Numbered from the stretch's first letter, positions 1-8,304 are shown. The stretch is 64,000 nt of DNA from an uncultured Kiritimatiellota bacterium (GCA_934635225.1 CAKTYZ010000002.1:1-64000); one strand, 5' to 3'. A program made the numbers and translations. Notes: generated from the sequence alone by a model not told the origin.

Positions 1-497
1 GCGGGCACGAACGCCAGCGGCAGACGCGTCTCGACCGTGAGGTCCTTGATCTCGGCCCGGATGCGGTTCCACGAATGAATCTGCACCCGGTAGTCCGCGA
101 GGTCCGGCACGTCCACGGGCACCGAGAACGACCGCCAGTCCCCGTCCGTCGGCTCGACGAACACGCTCATCGCGTCCTTCTCAGATCCCCCGTAGGAGAG
201 CGGACGGACCAGCACCAGCAGCTTCGCGCGGTCGCCGCCGCCCGCCACGCGACACTTGAAAGAGACGCGATAGCGCGCGTTCGGACGAAGCAGAGACGGA
301 TCCGCGTTGACCGTATAGCGTCGCCAGCCGAACTCGGAAGGCGACGACAGGCTGTCAACGACGACCGTTCCGTCCGGCGACGCCGTGACCGCGCGGTTCA
401 GCTGAAGGACGACCGGCGTCGGCGCGGCGGGGAGCGTCAGCGCCGCCAGCCCGACCAGCGCGGCAAGCGCGAATTTCCGTCTCAGATCCATGCCCAT
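1..497 (-). CDS. secreted carbohydrate-related protein, N-terminal part (cut by window edge)
   Basis: This is an open frame running off the left edge, so only the first ~165 residues are visible. It begins MGMDLRRKFALAALVG and has a hydrophobic stretch ending in LPAAP, a classical Sec signal peptide. The rest is rich in beta-strand-like sequence (WRRYTV, YRVSFKCRV, WRSFSVPVDV), the style of a jelly-roll carbohydrate-binding module or the N-terminal sandwich of a glycoside hydrolase. A GAGG purine tract precedes ATG 497. The gene starts 35 nt after the stop of the autotransporter-repeat gene and probably shares its transcript. The catalytic or functional part lies outside the window, so no enzyme family can be named. 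Confidence 0.7.
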   Translation of the reverse strand, partial: MGMDLRRKFALAALVGLAALTLPAAPTPVVLQLNRAVTASPDGTVVVDSLSSPSEFGWRRYTVNADPSLLRPNARYRVSFKCRVAGGGDRAKLLVLVRPLSYGGSEKDAMSVFVEPTDGDWRSFSVPVDVPDLADYRVQIHSWNRIRAEIKDLTVETRLPLAFVP

Positions 498-532
498 CTT
501 TTCTTTCCTCAATCTTAATGTCAATAGGTGTT

Positions 533-3214
533 TTAGCGCACCAGCATGATCGCGCCCCATTCCGGCCCGAAACGCAGGGTGTCGCCCGAACGGAGGACCT
601 TCCACGCCCGTCCCGTCGCGTCCGTCAGCGTCAGCTTCGGAATCGGGCCCGCGAAGCCGCCCGTCGCCTTCAGGAAGGGGCGGTTCCCGTCCTGCTGGTG
701 CGCGGGGAGGTTCTCGGGGTCGGTCACGCGCACGACGGCGCCCTCGGCAAACGTCACCTTCGCGTCGACCGTCAGCGGACCCGACGCGGCGAAGAGCTCG
801 GCGACCGAAATCTCCAGCGCCTCGCCCACGGACAGGGCGTTCGCGCACTTCCTCACCGAGCCGCCCGCGCCGGACAGCGCGGAGACGGCGAGCGCGCGGC
901 CCTCGTTCTCGAACGCGGCCCCGTCCATCACCTTGAGCGCGGTGTTCGCCGGGAACGACCTCTCGCCGCGCATGGCGAGCGTGCCCGCCTCGACCACCGT
1001 GCCGCCCGTGTAGGTGTTCGCGCCGTACAGGGAGACGGCGTTGGCGCCGCGCTTGACGAGCGGACCTGAGGTCTGCGCACCTGTCAAGGCATAGGCGCAT
1101 TCGTAGCGCGTCGCACCTGACGTCGGCCCGCGCACGTAGACTTTCGTCGTCTCGTCGTAGTTGCAGCCCGATGAGGTCACGACAATCCGCTTGAGCCTGT
1201 TCGCCGTCTCGTCCCAATCGCCATACGCCGACGCGCCATAACTGCCCGCCGGGCCTTCGATCTCGACGGCGACGGCGCCGTAATATGCCACATTCGCCAC
1301 CTCCGCCGGAATTTCAATCGACGCGAGGCCTTGCCCCTTGGGCGCCGTGAACGTCAGCGGCACGGACGAGCTGCCGGGTTCGCCCTTGTTCGACAGGCAC
1401 TCAGACGTGTCGAGCGTCACGCCTTTCGGCCCCACGATGACATGCTGCGGCACCCGCTTCGTCAGGAAGCCCGCGTCATCCGAATCCATGTTCGCCCAGC
1501 CCGAGAAGAAGAGCGGGTAGAGCACGCCGCCGTTGAGACTCAGCGTGACATCCGTTCCCTCGAACATCGTCGAACCCTCCGAACCAAAGCGACGCACCTT
1601 GAACGACGCCCCGTCATTGACGGCAATCACGCCCGTCGTCCTGTTGGTCGAGCAGCCGAACGCGAAGCCGTCCGTTCGATAGACCGTGTTCGACCCCGAC
1701 AGCGCGAACAGGAGGTTCGTGCCGCCGTATGCGCCGAACAGCGTGCGCCACACGGCGTTGTCCGCCACGCGCGCAGACAGCATGTCGTTCGTGCCGCCCG
1801 TCTGGACGAAACAGGCCTGCGCGTCACAGCCCGCGATTCGCAGGTGTTTGTTCCAGTCCCACTGCGCGGAGGCCTGCAACTCGGCATGCCCGCCCCGCTG
1901 AAGGAAGAAGCCGCGCGAGCCGGCCTTCTCGGCCAGATAGACCGAGTTCGAAGGATAGAACCCGCCCGCGTCGAATGTATACGTGCCAAAGCTTCCTGAC
2001 AACTCGCCAATGCGCGGATTGTCCCAACTCATGAAAGACAGGTCGCCTCGCTTGTGGTGGAAGGCGCCGAATGCCGAGCCGGCGCCGTTCGCGCAACGGA
2101 ACATGGCGGACAGCGCCCGGTCGGCGTCCAGCATGAAGCGTCCGTTCCGCATGACGAGCCGCGGTGCGCCCGCGTCTTCGGCCGTGATGCTGATCAGCCC
2201 AAGGTCTCTGACCGCCAGTTCGCCCTGAATAGGCCCGCCCAGATAGAGCGTCCCGTCATTGGCCAATTGAAGGGTCTTCTGGTTCGCAATCGTCAACGGG
2301 CCAACGAAACCGTAGGAAAGCCGCTTCGCGGGGGTTCCCATCCAGTCGGAGACAATCGTCGCGGAATTCTCGATTTCGACTGGACCGCTGATGAGGTTGC
2401 GCGTCGGGCCGACGCCTGACCCGGCGATGATGGCCCCGCCTGAGAGCCGCACCTTGTACGGCACGGGAGACGCCGTGTTCCAGAATGCGAACGTGCCGCC
2501 TGTCATGTGAATCAACGTCTCGTCGCCCGTATGCCCTTCAGCGACGCCAAATGGTCTGGGGCCCATGAGCTGAAACGTCAGTTTGCCCGCCGTGTTCTTG
2601 AACGTGCCCGGCGTCATCGTCGCCGAGATGAACATGAATTCGCCGTTGCCGATGCGCGTCAAGGTATGCCCCGCGAGGTCGATCAGGCTCGCGCTGTTGA
2701 CGCCCGCCACGCCCCATCGCACCGAACAGTCGATGGTCGCGTCCGCCGAGAGGATAATCGTGCTGACGATCGCGTCTGCCATCACCTTGCCAGCCCCCCC
2801 GTACTTGAACGCGCCAATGCCCCCGTTGCCCGCGCCCGCAATGGTGATTGGCTGGAGAAACACCTTTTCCCACTGTCCCTTGCTCTCAAACGTCGGGTAG
2901 AGCGTACCACCGTCCTTTACCGTGATGGGAGCATGGGCCAGAACGGTCCGATTCGGGACTTTCAGCGTCGAACCGGAGCAAATCTCGACCGAACCCCCGT
3001 AAGCCACTTCGGTCGCAAGCGTCACCTCGCCCTTTGCGTCCACGACCAGTTTCGTCACGCCGCCCGGCACCGCGTCGGCATACTCACCCGGCACCGTCAG
3101 CGTCAGGACGCCATCCTCGGCGACGGCGGGGAAGCCCTCCCCTTGGGCAACGTCAACGAAGCAGACAGCCCCGAGAAAACAGGCCACCGACGCACAGACA
3201 TGAACACGTTTCAT
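533..3214 (-). CDS. secreted autotransporter-associated beta-strand repeat protein with C-terminal LVR tail
   Basis: This is a large exported protein (893 aa). The signal peptide MKRVHVCASVACFLGAVCF is followed by a cleavage-like VAQG. The body is repetitive, Gly/Thr/Asn-rich and beta-strand-forming. Near the C-terminus, GANTYTGGTVVEAGTL matches the autotransporter-associated beta-strand (PATR) motif. It ends WGAIMLVR, a hydrophobic tail plus Val-Arg shared with two other secreted proteins here. ATG 3214 is chosen because AAGGAG lies 10 nt upstream; the TTG at 3223 would be too close to that site. An extended -10 (TGTTATCAT) lies at 3248-3256. No autotransporter barrel is present, so the protein is probably surface-displayed or secreted by another route. 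Its function is unknown; an extracellular adhesin or scaffold is plausible. Confidence 0.8.
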   Translation of the reverse strand: MKRVHVCASVACFLGAVCFVDVAQGEGFPAVAEDGVLTLTVPGEYADAVPGGVTKLVVDAKGEVTLATEVAYGGSVEICSGSTLKVPNRTVLAHAPITVKDGGTLYPTFESKGQWEKVFLQPITIAGAGNGGIGAFKYGGAGKVMADAIVSTIILSADATIDCSVRWGVAGVNSASLIDLAGHTLTRIGNGEFMFISATMTPGTFKNTAGKLTFQLMGPRPFGVAEGHTGDETLIHMTGGTFAFWNTASPVPYKVRLSGGAIIAGSGVGPTRNLISGPVEIENSATIVSDWMGTPAKRLSYGFVGPLTIANQKTLQLANDGTLYLGGPIQGELAVRDLGLISITAEDAGAPRLVMRNGRFMLDADRALSAMFRCANGAGSAFGAFHHKRGDLSFMSWDNPRIGELSGSFGTYTFDAGGFYPSNSVYLAEKAGSRGFFLQRGGHAELQASAQWDWNKHLRIAGCDAQACFVQTGGTNDMLSARVADNAVWRTLFGAYGGTNLLFALSGSNTVYRTDGFAFGCSTNRTTGVIAVNDGASFKVRRFGSEGSTMFEGTDVTLSLNGGVLYPLFFSGWANMDSDDAGFLTKRVPQHVIVGPKGVTLDTSECLSNKGEPGSSSVPLTFTAPKGQGLASIEIPAEVANVAYYGAVAVEIEGPAGSYGASAYGDWDETANRLKRIVVTSSGCNYDETTKVYVRGPTSGATRYECAYALTGAQTSGPLVKRGANAVSLYGANTYTGGTVVEAGTLAMRGERSFPANTALKVMDGAAFENEGRALAVSALSGAGGSVRKCANALSVGEALEISVAELFAASGPLTVDAKVTFAEGAVVRVTDPENLPAHQQDGNRPFLKATGGFAGPIPKLTLTDATGRAWKVLRSGDTLRFGPEWGAIMLVR

Positions 3215-3247
3215 CTTCTGCAAACTCCTTTACAAGTTTATGGCCAT

Positions 3248-3256
3248 ATGATAACA
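3248..3256 (-). promoter_or_regulatory. extended -10 promoter of the beta-repeat gene
   Basis: On the minus strand the sequence reads TGTTATCAT about 34 nt before the chosen ATG, with AAAGGAG in between. No good -35 is visible. It matches the TGN-TATNNT pattern seen before many genes in this window. Confidence 0.5.
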
Positions 3257-3265
3257 TAAAAATCC

Positions 3266-4519
3266 TCACTTATGCAAGTCTTCCGTGCGCCACGACGTCT
3301 TCCAGTCAATCCAAAGAGAATCGTTCTCAAAGATGACGGGCAACCACACGTAGCGACTCTCCTCGTGGTTCGCCGGGTGCCAGATGTCGAACAGCGCAAT
3401 CACCGCGCCGGGGCGGCCCGCAACAGGCAGCAAGAACGTGGATTGCGCACCCCAGGTCAGTTCCGGCCCCAGCCCCGTCTCCGGCCGCACGCCCCGACAG
3501 GGGTTCCCAATCCGCTCCCAAGGGCCCTGCAGGGACTTCGCGCGGTAAAGGCGCGCCGCGTTCGGGCTCCAGCCCGTGCAACCTGATCCAAGAAGGAAAT
3601 ACCAGCCGCCCCGCTTCACAAGCGCCGGCGCCTCGGTCCAGTGCTTCTCGGCCATGCGGAACCAGCGGCCCGTGTAGCCGAGCAGGTCGTCCGACAGTTC
3701 GGCGATGTGAAGCGTCGAGTTGTATTCCGAGGCGAAGACGTGATAGCACCGGCCGTCATCGTCGGCGAAAAGCGTCATGTCCCGCGACATCTGCCCCCCG
3801 TCGATGTGTCCAAGGTAAGGGACGCGCGCCTTCACCCGTTCGCTCGGCCCGCCCGACTCATTCCCAAGTTCCCGCGACGCGCGCATCGCCTCGGGCGTCC
3901 GCTCCTCCACGCGCACGTCCTCCGGCCATGCGCCGGCCGTGGGCCGAAAGGAGCGCAGAAAACGAAACGGGCCTTCCGGACGGTCGGCGACGGCCAACCC
4001 CGTGCGTGCCGCGTCGTAGCCCTGTCCTTTCAGTTCGAGGTGGAAGTACATGACGTACTGGCCGGTCTTTCGGGCACGCAGGACCTTCGGTCGCTCGAGG
4101 ATGCACCCGTCGGCGATGTCGCTTTGGGGGTCCTCCGAAACCGCCAGCGCGATGCCGCGATCATCCCAGTTCACGAGGTCAGACGAGGAGTAGACGTGGA
4201 CGCCCACGTGCGCCCGGTTCCCGGCGCGACCGTAGACCTTGTGTTCGCCGTACCACCAGTAGACGCCGTCGTCGAACAGCACGCCCCCGCCATGCGCGTT
4301 GATGACATGCCCCGCCGTGTCATGCCACAGGGCTCCCGGACGAATCTCGGCGGCGGAAAGCGCAAACGGCAACATCAGGGCCATCTCAACGGACAGTCTC
4401 CTCAAGCTGTCACGTAGAGCCGCACGCCGCGGCTTCACTGAGGCGACTTTCCCTTCATCAAGCCGCACGTGCGGCCTTCTCGCATACGGCCTACCCCCGA
4501 GTGCTTTTCCTGTTGTCAT
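3266..4519 (-). CDS. GH43-like secreted glycoside hydrolase with an odd N-terminal extension
   Basis: The protein (417 aa) carries motifs of the five-bladed propeller GH43 family: INAHGGGVLFDDGVYWWYGEHK-like opening (INAHGGG, YWWYGEHK), DMTLFADDDGR, HWTEAPALVKR (Glu in the position of the general acid) and CTGWSPNAARLY. The set resembles the exo-galactanase-like subgroups. It would remove sugars from plant or mucin polysaccharides outside the cytoplasm. The segment MALMLPFALSAAE (from Met46, ATG 4384) looks like a signal-peptide core, so the first ~45 residues are abnormal. They are encoded by a DNA stretch resembling the 3' end of a group II intron. AAAGGGG precedes ATG 4519, so the longer start is usable. 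It is unclear whether the enzyme is still exported. The subfamily assignment is tentative. Confidence 0.7.
   Translation of the reverse strand: MTTGKALGGRPYARRPHVRLDEGKVASVKPRRAALRDSLRRLSVEMALMLPFALSAAEIRPGALWHDTAGHVINAHGGGVLFDDGVYWWYGEHKVYGRAGNRAHVGVHVYSSSDLVNWDDRGIALAVSEDPQSDIADGCILERPKVLRARKTGQYVMYFHLELKGQGYDAARTGLAVADRPEGPFRFLRSFRPTAGAWPEDVRVEERTPEAMRASRELGNESGGPSERVKARVPYLGHIDGGQMSRDMTLFADDDGRCYHVFASEYNSTLHIAELSDDLLGYTGRWFRMAEKHWTEAPALVKRGGWYFLLGSGCTGWSPNAARLYRAKSLQGPWERIGNPCRGVRPETGLGPELTWGAQSTFLLPVAGRPGAVIALFDIWHPANHEESRYVWLPVIFENDSLWIDWKTSWRTEDLHK
4411..4496 (-). mobile_element. group II intron 3'-end relic (domain V/VI-like)
   Basis: On the minus strand, 4492-4460 folds as a domain V-like hairpin. 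The 5' arm GGCCGTATGCG pairs with CGCACGTGCGGC, leaving the characteristic two-base CG bulge, and is followed by TTGATGAAGGG, the usual continuation in bacterial group II introns. A second hairpin (GCCGC/GCGGC) and CTCTAC follow, as in domain VI and the intron 3' end. The catalytic AGC triad appears as GGC and no reverse transcriptase or upstream intron body is present, so it is a relic. It is read in frame by the GH43-like gene. Confidence 0.5.
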
Positions 4520-4593
4520 GGATTTTCCCCTTTCTCTGATTGTCGTGTTGCAAGAGCATTGTACCTAAAAATCGCAATTGCCGTCAAGTGGCA

Positions 4594-5466
4594 CTACAAG
4601 CAGAGGAGCGCGATGCCCACGAGGATCAGGACAAGCGCGAACCCCTTGCGGCGCAGGTTCGTCTCGTGGAAGAAGAGCGCGCCCAGGACAAACGTGATCG
4701 CGACCGAGAAACGGCGCATGAGCGACCCCACGGAGATCGGAACGTCCGGAATCGAAAGCCCCTTGAAGTAAAGCCAGTCCGCGCCTGTCAGCAAGATCCC
4801 GACAAGCGGGATGGTCCAACGCCAAGCGAAGGGATGCGCTGACCGCCGGAAACGCGAAGCCGCCAAACAGAGCGCATAGACGCCGACCAGCCCGCACTGG
4901 AAGACGAACTGCGTCGATTCGACGGGCGCGTGTGCAATCTGGAAGACGAACTTGTCGAAAAGGGCCGAGAGCGCCGAAAAGAGCATCCCGGCAATTGCGC
5001 ACCAGACGGCGCGGTTGCGGAAGAAGTCAATGCCTTCGTGCCTCCCCGCCCAAGAGAAGACCCAGTAACCGCAGAAGACCGCAAGCATGCCCACGCCCTG
5101 CACAAGCGTCGGCACTTCGCCGTAGAGAAAGAGCGCGGCAAGAAAGACAAGTGCCGGAGCCGAAGCCCGAATGGGCGTTGCGATGGTGATCGGAAGCGTC
5201 CGAAGCGCACAGAAGGTGAAGATCCACGAGACCGAGACGATCACGGCTTTCGACAGGCCCAACACCAGGACCCGCGCATCCACGGAACCGACCGTCGCGG
5301 ACAGCCGCCCCGTCACGGCCAAGCCCACAAGGAACGCCGCGCACCCGAAGGATGTCGAGCCGAGAAGGACCGGCAGGACCGCGTTCTCACGGACACTGGC
5401 CTTTTTCGCAAGATCATAAAGCGCCAGGAAACAGGCGCTCAGCAAAATCCAGACCGTCCAGCTCAT
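4594..5466 (-). CDS. EamA/DMT-superfamily membrane transporter
   Basis: The protein (290 aa) consists almost entirely of hydrophobic helices, about ten, in two repeats of roughly five. Examples are MSWTVWILLSACFLALYDLA, the middle AIAGMLFSALSALFDKFVF and the C-terminal FALVLILVGIALLCL. This is the layout of the EamA drug/metabolite transporter family in the inner membrane. The substrate cannot be read from sequence. ATG 5466 is chosen because it lies right at the rsmB stop (TGA at 5468-5470); the longer upstream frame would run deep inside rsmB with an Arg-rich non-membrane peptide. It is the last gene of the operon with rsmB and the UDP-sugar pyrophosphorylase gene. Confidence 0.8.
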   Translation of the reverse strand: MSWTVWILLSACFLALYDLAKKASVRENAVLPVLLGSTSFGCAAFLVGLAVTGRLSATVGSVDARVLVLGLSKAVIVSVSWIFTFCALRTLPITIATPIRASAPALVFLAALFLYGEVPTLVQGVGMLAVFCGYWVFSWAGRHEGIDFFRNRAVWCAIAGMLFSALSALFDKFVFQIAHAPVESTQFVFQCGLVGVYALCLAASRFRRSAHPFAWRWTIPLVGILLTGADWLYFKGLSIPDVPISVGSLMRRFSVAITFVLGALFFHETNLRRKGFALVLILVGIALLCL

Positions 5467-5467
5467 T

Positions 5468-6670
5468 TCACGAGCCCTTGACCAGCGCGGCGGCAAAGGC
5501 CCCGTCGCAGTCGGACTCGAACGGAAGGGATTCCTTCGACGTGCGCAAGGCGAATTCTGGATGTCGCGCCAAAAAAGCCTCGACTTGCCCCTGATTCTCC
5601 TCCGGCTCGTTCGAACAGGTCGAATAGACAAGCGTTCCGCCCGGCGCCAGACGCGCGGCCGCAACGTCCAGAATCTCCGCCTGCAGCTTCACGAGCTCGG
5701 CCAGCTTCTGCTCGCTCCAGTTCCAGCGAGCATCCGGCCGACGGCGAAAGACGCCCGAGTTCGAACACGGCGCATCGACGAGGACTTTCGGGAACTGATC
5801 GAATGGTCGGATCGGCGAATGACCGGATTGGCGATCGTCTCCCTCGATTCGATCTTCCGACGATTCGATTTTTCGATCATTTCCCAGCCCCGCCACGACC
5901 TGCACGTCCAGCTTCAGCCGCCTCAGGTTCTCCTCCAGCCGCGCGCGGCGGCGCGGATTGACCTCGCACGCCACAACCGCCGCACCGCGCCACGCCAGCT
6001 GGACGGTCTTCCCGCCAGGCGCCGCGCACGCGTCGAGAATCCGCTCGCCCGCCTGCGGGTCCAGGAGTTCCACGGCAAGGCACGTCCCGGGATCCTGCAC
6101 GATGAAGTCGCCCGACTCATAGCCGGGCGTTTCGGAGACCTTCCGACCGCGTTCGAGCGCGACGAACGTGCCGTCCTTTCGCGCGAGATAGGTCACGGCC
6201 GGCGCATTGTGCCACGCGGCAAGGCGCTCGGCATCCGCCGCGCCGAACCGCGCTGTCCAGCGGCGGACAATCACGGAGGGGAACGTCTCGAGTTCCGTGC
6301 CGCGCACAAGCGTGTCGCGCTGGCGAATCAAGTTGCGCAGGACGCCGTTGACGACCTTCGCGACCGATCCGTTCGCGCAGGCTTTCGCCGCATCAACCGT
6401 CTCGTTCACGGCGGCGAAGTCAGGCACCTCATCCATGTAGAGGACCTGTGCCGCGCCCACGTAGAGAAGAGCCTCAAGCTCGCCTTTCGGCCACTTCTTC
6501 ACAAGTGCGCCGAGGATGCGACGCAACGGGCGAAGCCGGCGAATGACCGTATAGACGAGATCCTGCACAAAGGCGCGGTCCTCGCCGACGGGCAGAAGGT
6601 CGGCGGGGAACTCCTTCGTGAGAAGCCAACGGGAGACGACAAACGCCGCCGTTCGACGCGCGTTCTTCAT
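5468..6670 (-). CDS. rsmB: 16S rRNA (cytosine-5) methyltransferase RsmB
   Basis: The enzyme methylates C967 of 16S rRNA using SAM. Residues ~1-140 form a NusB-like RNA-binding domain. The methyltransferase domain follows with motif I DACAAPGGKTVQLA, motif IV VLVDAPCSNSGVFRR (catalytic Cys in PCS) and motif VI STCSNEPEENQ (second conserved Cys). Length (400 aa) is close to the family's usual 420-440. Residues ~262-291, just before motif IV, are an unusual charged insert (DRKIESSEDRIEGDDRQSG) encoded by AATCGA/ATTCG repeats. The gene overlaps the upstream UDP-sugar pyrophosphorylase gene by 4 bp (ATGA), so the two are translationally coupled. Confidence 0.92.
   Translation of the reverse strand: MKNARRTAAFVVSRWLLTKEFPADLLPVGEDRAFVQDLVYTVIRRLRPLRRILGALVKKWPKGELEALLYVGAAQVLYMDEVPDFAAVNETVDAAKACANGSVAKVVNGVLRNLIRQRDTLVRGTELETFPSVIVRRWTARFGAADAERLAAWHNAPAVTYLARKDGTFVALERGRKVSETPGYESGDFIVQDPGTCLAVELLDPQAGERILDACAAPGGKTVQLAWRGAAVVACEVNPRRRARLEENLRRLKLDVQVVAGLGNDRKIESSEDRIEGDDRQSGHSPIRPFDQFPKVLVDAPCSNSGVFRRRPDARWNWSEQKLAELVKLQAEILDVAAARLAPGGTLVYSTCSNEPEENQGQVEAFLARHPEFALRTSKESLPFESDCDGAFAAALVKGS
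5799..5885. repeat. AATCGA/ATTCG-rich repeat inserted within rsmB
   Basis: This stretch is dense in the words ATCGAAT, CGATT and ATTCG, unlike the surrounding GC-rich coding sequence. It codes for the extra ~30 residues in RsmB between the SAM-binding core and motif IV. A similar word mixture occurs at 34247-34290, between tRNA-Trp and rpmG. Confidence 0.5.
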
Positions 6671-8010
6671 TCCGCACCCAAGGCAATGCCGATCTTCGCG
6701 AGATCCGCCGCGTCCAGCGCGTAGACGGGATCGATCTCGACTGGCACGCCCTTCGGAACCTTCACGCCGATTCCCTCAAACCATTTCGACCACTTCGCCT
6801 GCATGTCCGCGCGGCACGTCTCGGGCGAGTCGGATCCCTCGGCGTTCTTGACGGGAGAGAACTCGTTCTTCGTCTCGAAAGCGAGAAACGCCGTGCGCTT
6901 CGCGTTCGGGAGGATGTCGAAGATGAACTTCTCGAACTTGTAGCCGTTCGGCTCCGCCGGCTTGACGACCTTGCCGTTCGCGACGAACGGAATCTTCTTG
7001 AACGCAAGATGCAACGGCATCGCCTTCGCGGCCTCGCGCGAGAGGAACGCGCGGTCGAAGACGTGAATCGCCGGCGAGCCGTAGAGGAAGTAGAGCCTGT
7101 CGCCCTTCTTGCGCAAGCACTGCTCCTCGGTCATCTCGGAATATTCGACCATGCGACAGGTCGACCCGAACTGCATCGGCATGCCGACCTTCTCAAACGG
7201 GTCACGCTTCGCGCAGAGCTTGAGCGAATACTCCGACTTCTGGAGAATGTGGTAACCGATGAACGCCGGGTCCGCGATCTCGACGAGCGGGTTGTCAACC
7301 TGGAAGAAGAAGACGGACTTGATGCCGCGCGCCTTCATGTCGTCCAGCGCACCCGAACGCTTGAGCGCCGCGAGGAGACCGCCGTGGCCGTCCGGGCTCA
7401 TGAAGATGTGGCCGGGGCGGTCAAGGATGATCTTGCCCTCCTTCGTCATGCCAGGCCACATTCCCTGCGTGAAGAAGAAGACGTCCTTCGGATTGAGCCC
7501 GAAGAAGTCATTCTCCTCAAAGCACCGCTGCGTCGCCTCGTCGTTCGCTTCGCTCGTCATCACGTAGAACGGAATCGGCGCGCCATAACGAATCGAACGC
7601 GCGAGAATCTTGCGCGCGTGGAAGTAGAAGAGCGGCGCGCCCGTGATCGGGCCAATCGAGTAGCAGCCCTTCGGGCCGTCATAGCCGAGACGCGAGCCTT
7701 GGCCACCCGCGACGAGAAGCGCCGCGACGCGCCCGGCCTTCAGTTCCTTCTCTCCCGCAGCAATCGCTTTCTTCAGCGACGCGCCCGCGAGTTCGGCGAC
7801 CTTCGGGGCCTTCCCCTTCGAGGAATCCGCCGTCTCGCCGCCTTTCGCAAGGGCCGCCGTGCACTGTTTCACGCTCTTTGGCTCGATCGTCGCAATCTGC
7901 GCCAACAGCTCTTTCTGCTCGCTCTTGCTCAGAGTCTTCCAATACGCAAGCACATGTTCCTGCCCGCACGATTTCAACAGCCTCTCAGCCTCGGTATAGT
8001 TCATCGTCAT
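6667..8010 (-). CDS. UDPGP-family UDP-sugar pyrophosphorylase (UAP/AGX-like)
   Basis: The protein (447 aa) makes a UDP-sugar from UTP and a sugar-1-phosphate in the cytoplasm. The uridylyl-transfer loop LLVAGGQGSRLGYDGPKG is typical of the eukaryotic-type UDPGP family (UDP-GlcNAc/UDP-GalNAc or UDP-glucose pyrophosphorylases). Further matches are FMSPDGHGG, FFFQVDNPL and the C-terminal Lys-rich KNAEGSDSPET. Bacterial members occur in PVC and Bacteroidota. UDP-GlcNAc is the most likely product, given the UAP-like GGQGTRLG motif, but this is not certain. AGGAG lies 4 nt before ATG 8010; the in-frame ATG at 8004 is an alternative. An extended -10 (TGCTATAAT) lies at 8034-8042. Confidence 0.85.
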   Translation of the reverse strand: MTMNYTEAERLLKSCGQEHVLAYWKTLSKSEQKELLAQIATIEPKSVKQCTAALAKGGETADSSKGKAPKVAELAGASLKKAIAAGEKELKAGRVAALLVAGGQGSRLGYDGPKGCYSIGPITGAPLFYFHARKILARSIRYGAPIPFYVMTSEANDEATQRCFEENDFFGLNPKDVFFFTQGMWPGMTKEGKIILDRPGHIFMSPDGHGGLLAALKRSGALDDMKARGIKSVFFFQVDNPLVEIADPAFIGYHILQKSEYSLKLCAKRDPFEKVGMPMQFGSTCRMVEYSEMTEEQCLRKKGDRLYFLYGSPAIHVFDRAFLSREAAKAMPLHLAFKKIPFVANGKVVKPAEPNGYKFEKFIFDILPNAKRTAFLAFETKNEFSPVKNAEGSDSPETCRADMQAKWSKWFEGIGVKVPKGVPVEIDPVYALDAADLAKIGIALGAE

Positions 8011-8033
8011 TTTCTCCTTAAACTTGGCTGGAT

Positions 8034-8042
8034 ATTATAGCA
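8034..8042 (-). promoter_or_regulatory. extended -10 promoter of the UDPGP-rsmB-eamA operon
   Basis: TGCTATAAT on the minus strand lies 24 nt before the start codon and upstream of the AGGAG ribosome binding site. No clear -35 is seen. A second candidate, TGGTATAAT, lies further upstream at 8324-8332. Confidence 0.6.
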
Positions 8043-8118
8043 TATCGCGCACGCGTAGTGGAAACGGGAGACTGGAAGTCATGGGACGGAAGCGAGAATC
8101 GAGAATCTCCAATGGCAT

Positions 8119-8148
8119 TTGACGGCCGCTCCAATCCTGTGTTATACT
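8119..8148 (+). promoter_or_regulatory. strong sigma-70-type promoter on the plus strand
   Basis: TTGACG (8119-8124) and TATACT (8143-8148) are separated by 18 bp. This is one of the closest matches to the sigma-70 consensus in the window and the only one facing plus. It would start transcription near 8155, in a region without protein genes. Confidence 0.65.
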
Positions 8149-8154
8149 ATTCGA

Positions 8155-8304
8155 CGCGTGTTACTCACGCGTTCCTTGAAAACTTCTGTCCTTTCTTCAA
8201 TCACTTTGATGCTCTTTGAGAATGTCTTTCAGTTAGGGCGGCGAATGAGCTGAATCTTTCCCAACTCGCGCTTGAAAATACACCCGGTTCGCCGGGCTTT
8301 TTTG
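8155..8304 (+). ncRNA. candidate small non-coding RNA (~150 nt)
   Basis: The interval is bounded by a strong promoter and a rho-independent terminator and holds no credible protein; the longest ATG frame is 14 codons. Its 5' end contains a perfect hairpin, ACGCGTG-TTACT-CACGCGT. About 40 nt later TGCTCTTTGAGAAT resembles the rRNA antiterminator boxA (TGCTCTTTAACA). Hairpin followed by boxA is the order of an rRNA leader, but no rRNA follows. I do not recognise it as 6S, SRP, tmRNA or RNase P RNA. The boundaries are inferred from the promoter and terminator. Confidence 0.5.
8283..8304 (+). terminator. rho-independent terminator of the plus-strand ncRNA
   Basis: The stem CCCGG-TTCG-CCGGG is followed by C and six T, then G and five more T. 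It faces plus and ends the candidate RNA. Confidence 0.75.

Noticed and set aside
4411..4496. Simple REP palindrome (CCGCACGTGCGG)
   Set aside because: The specific two-base bulge and the TTGATGAAGGG continuation fit a group II intron domain V better than a plain palindrome.
8150..8200. 16S rRNA fragment (minus-strand GCGTGAGTAACACG resembles 16S rRNA)
   Set aside because: Only about 14 bases match, and flanking bases do not follow 16S. It is explained better by the perfect ACGCGTG/CACGCGT hairpin.
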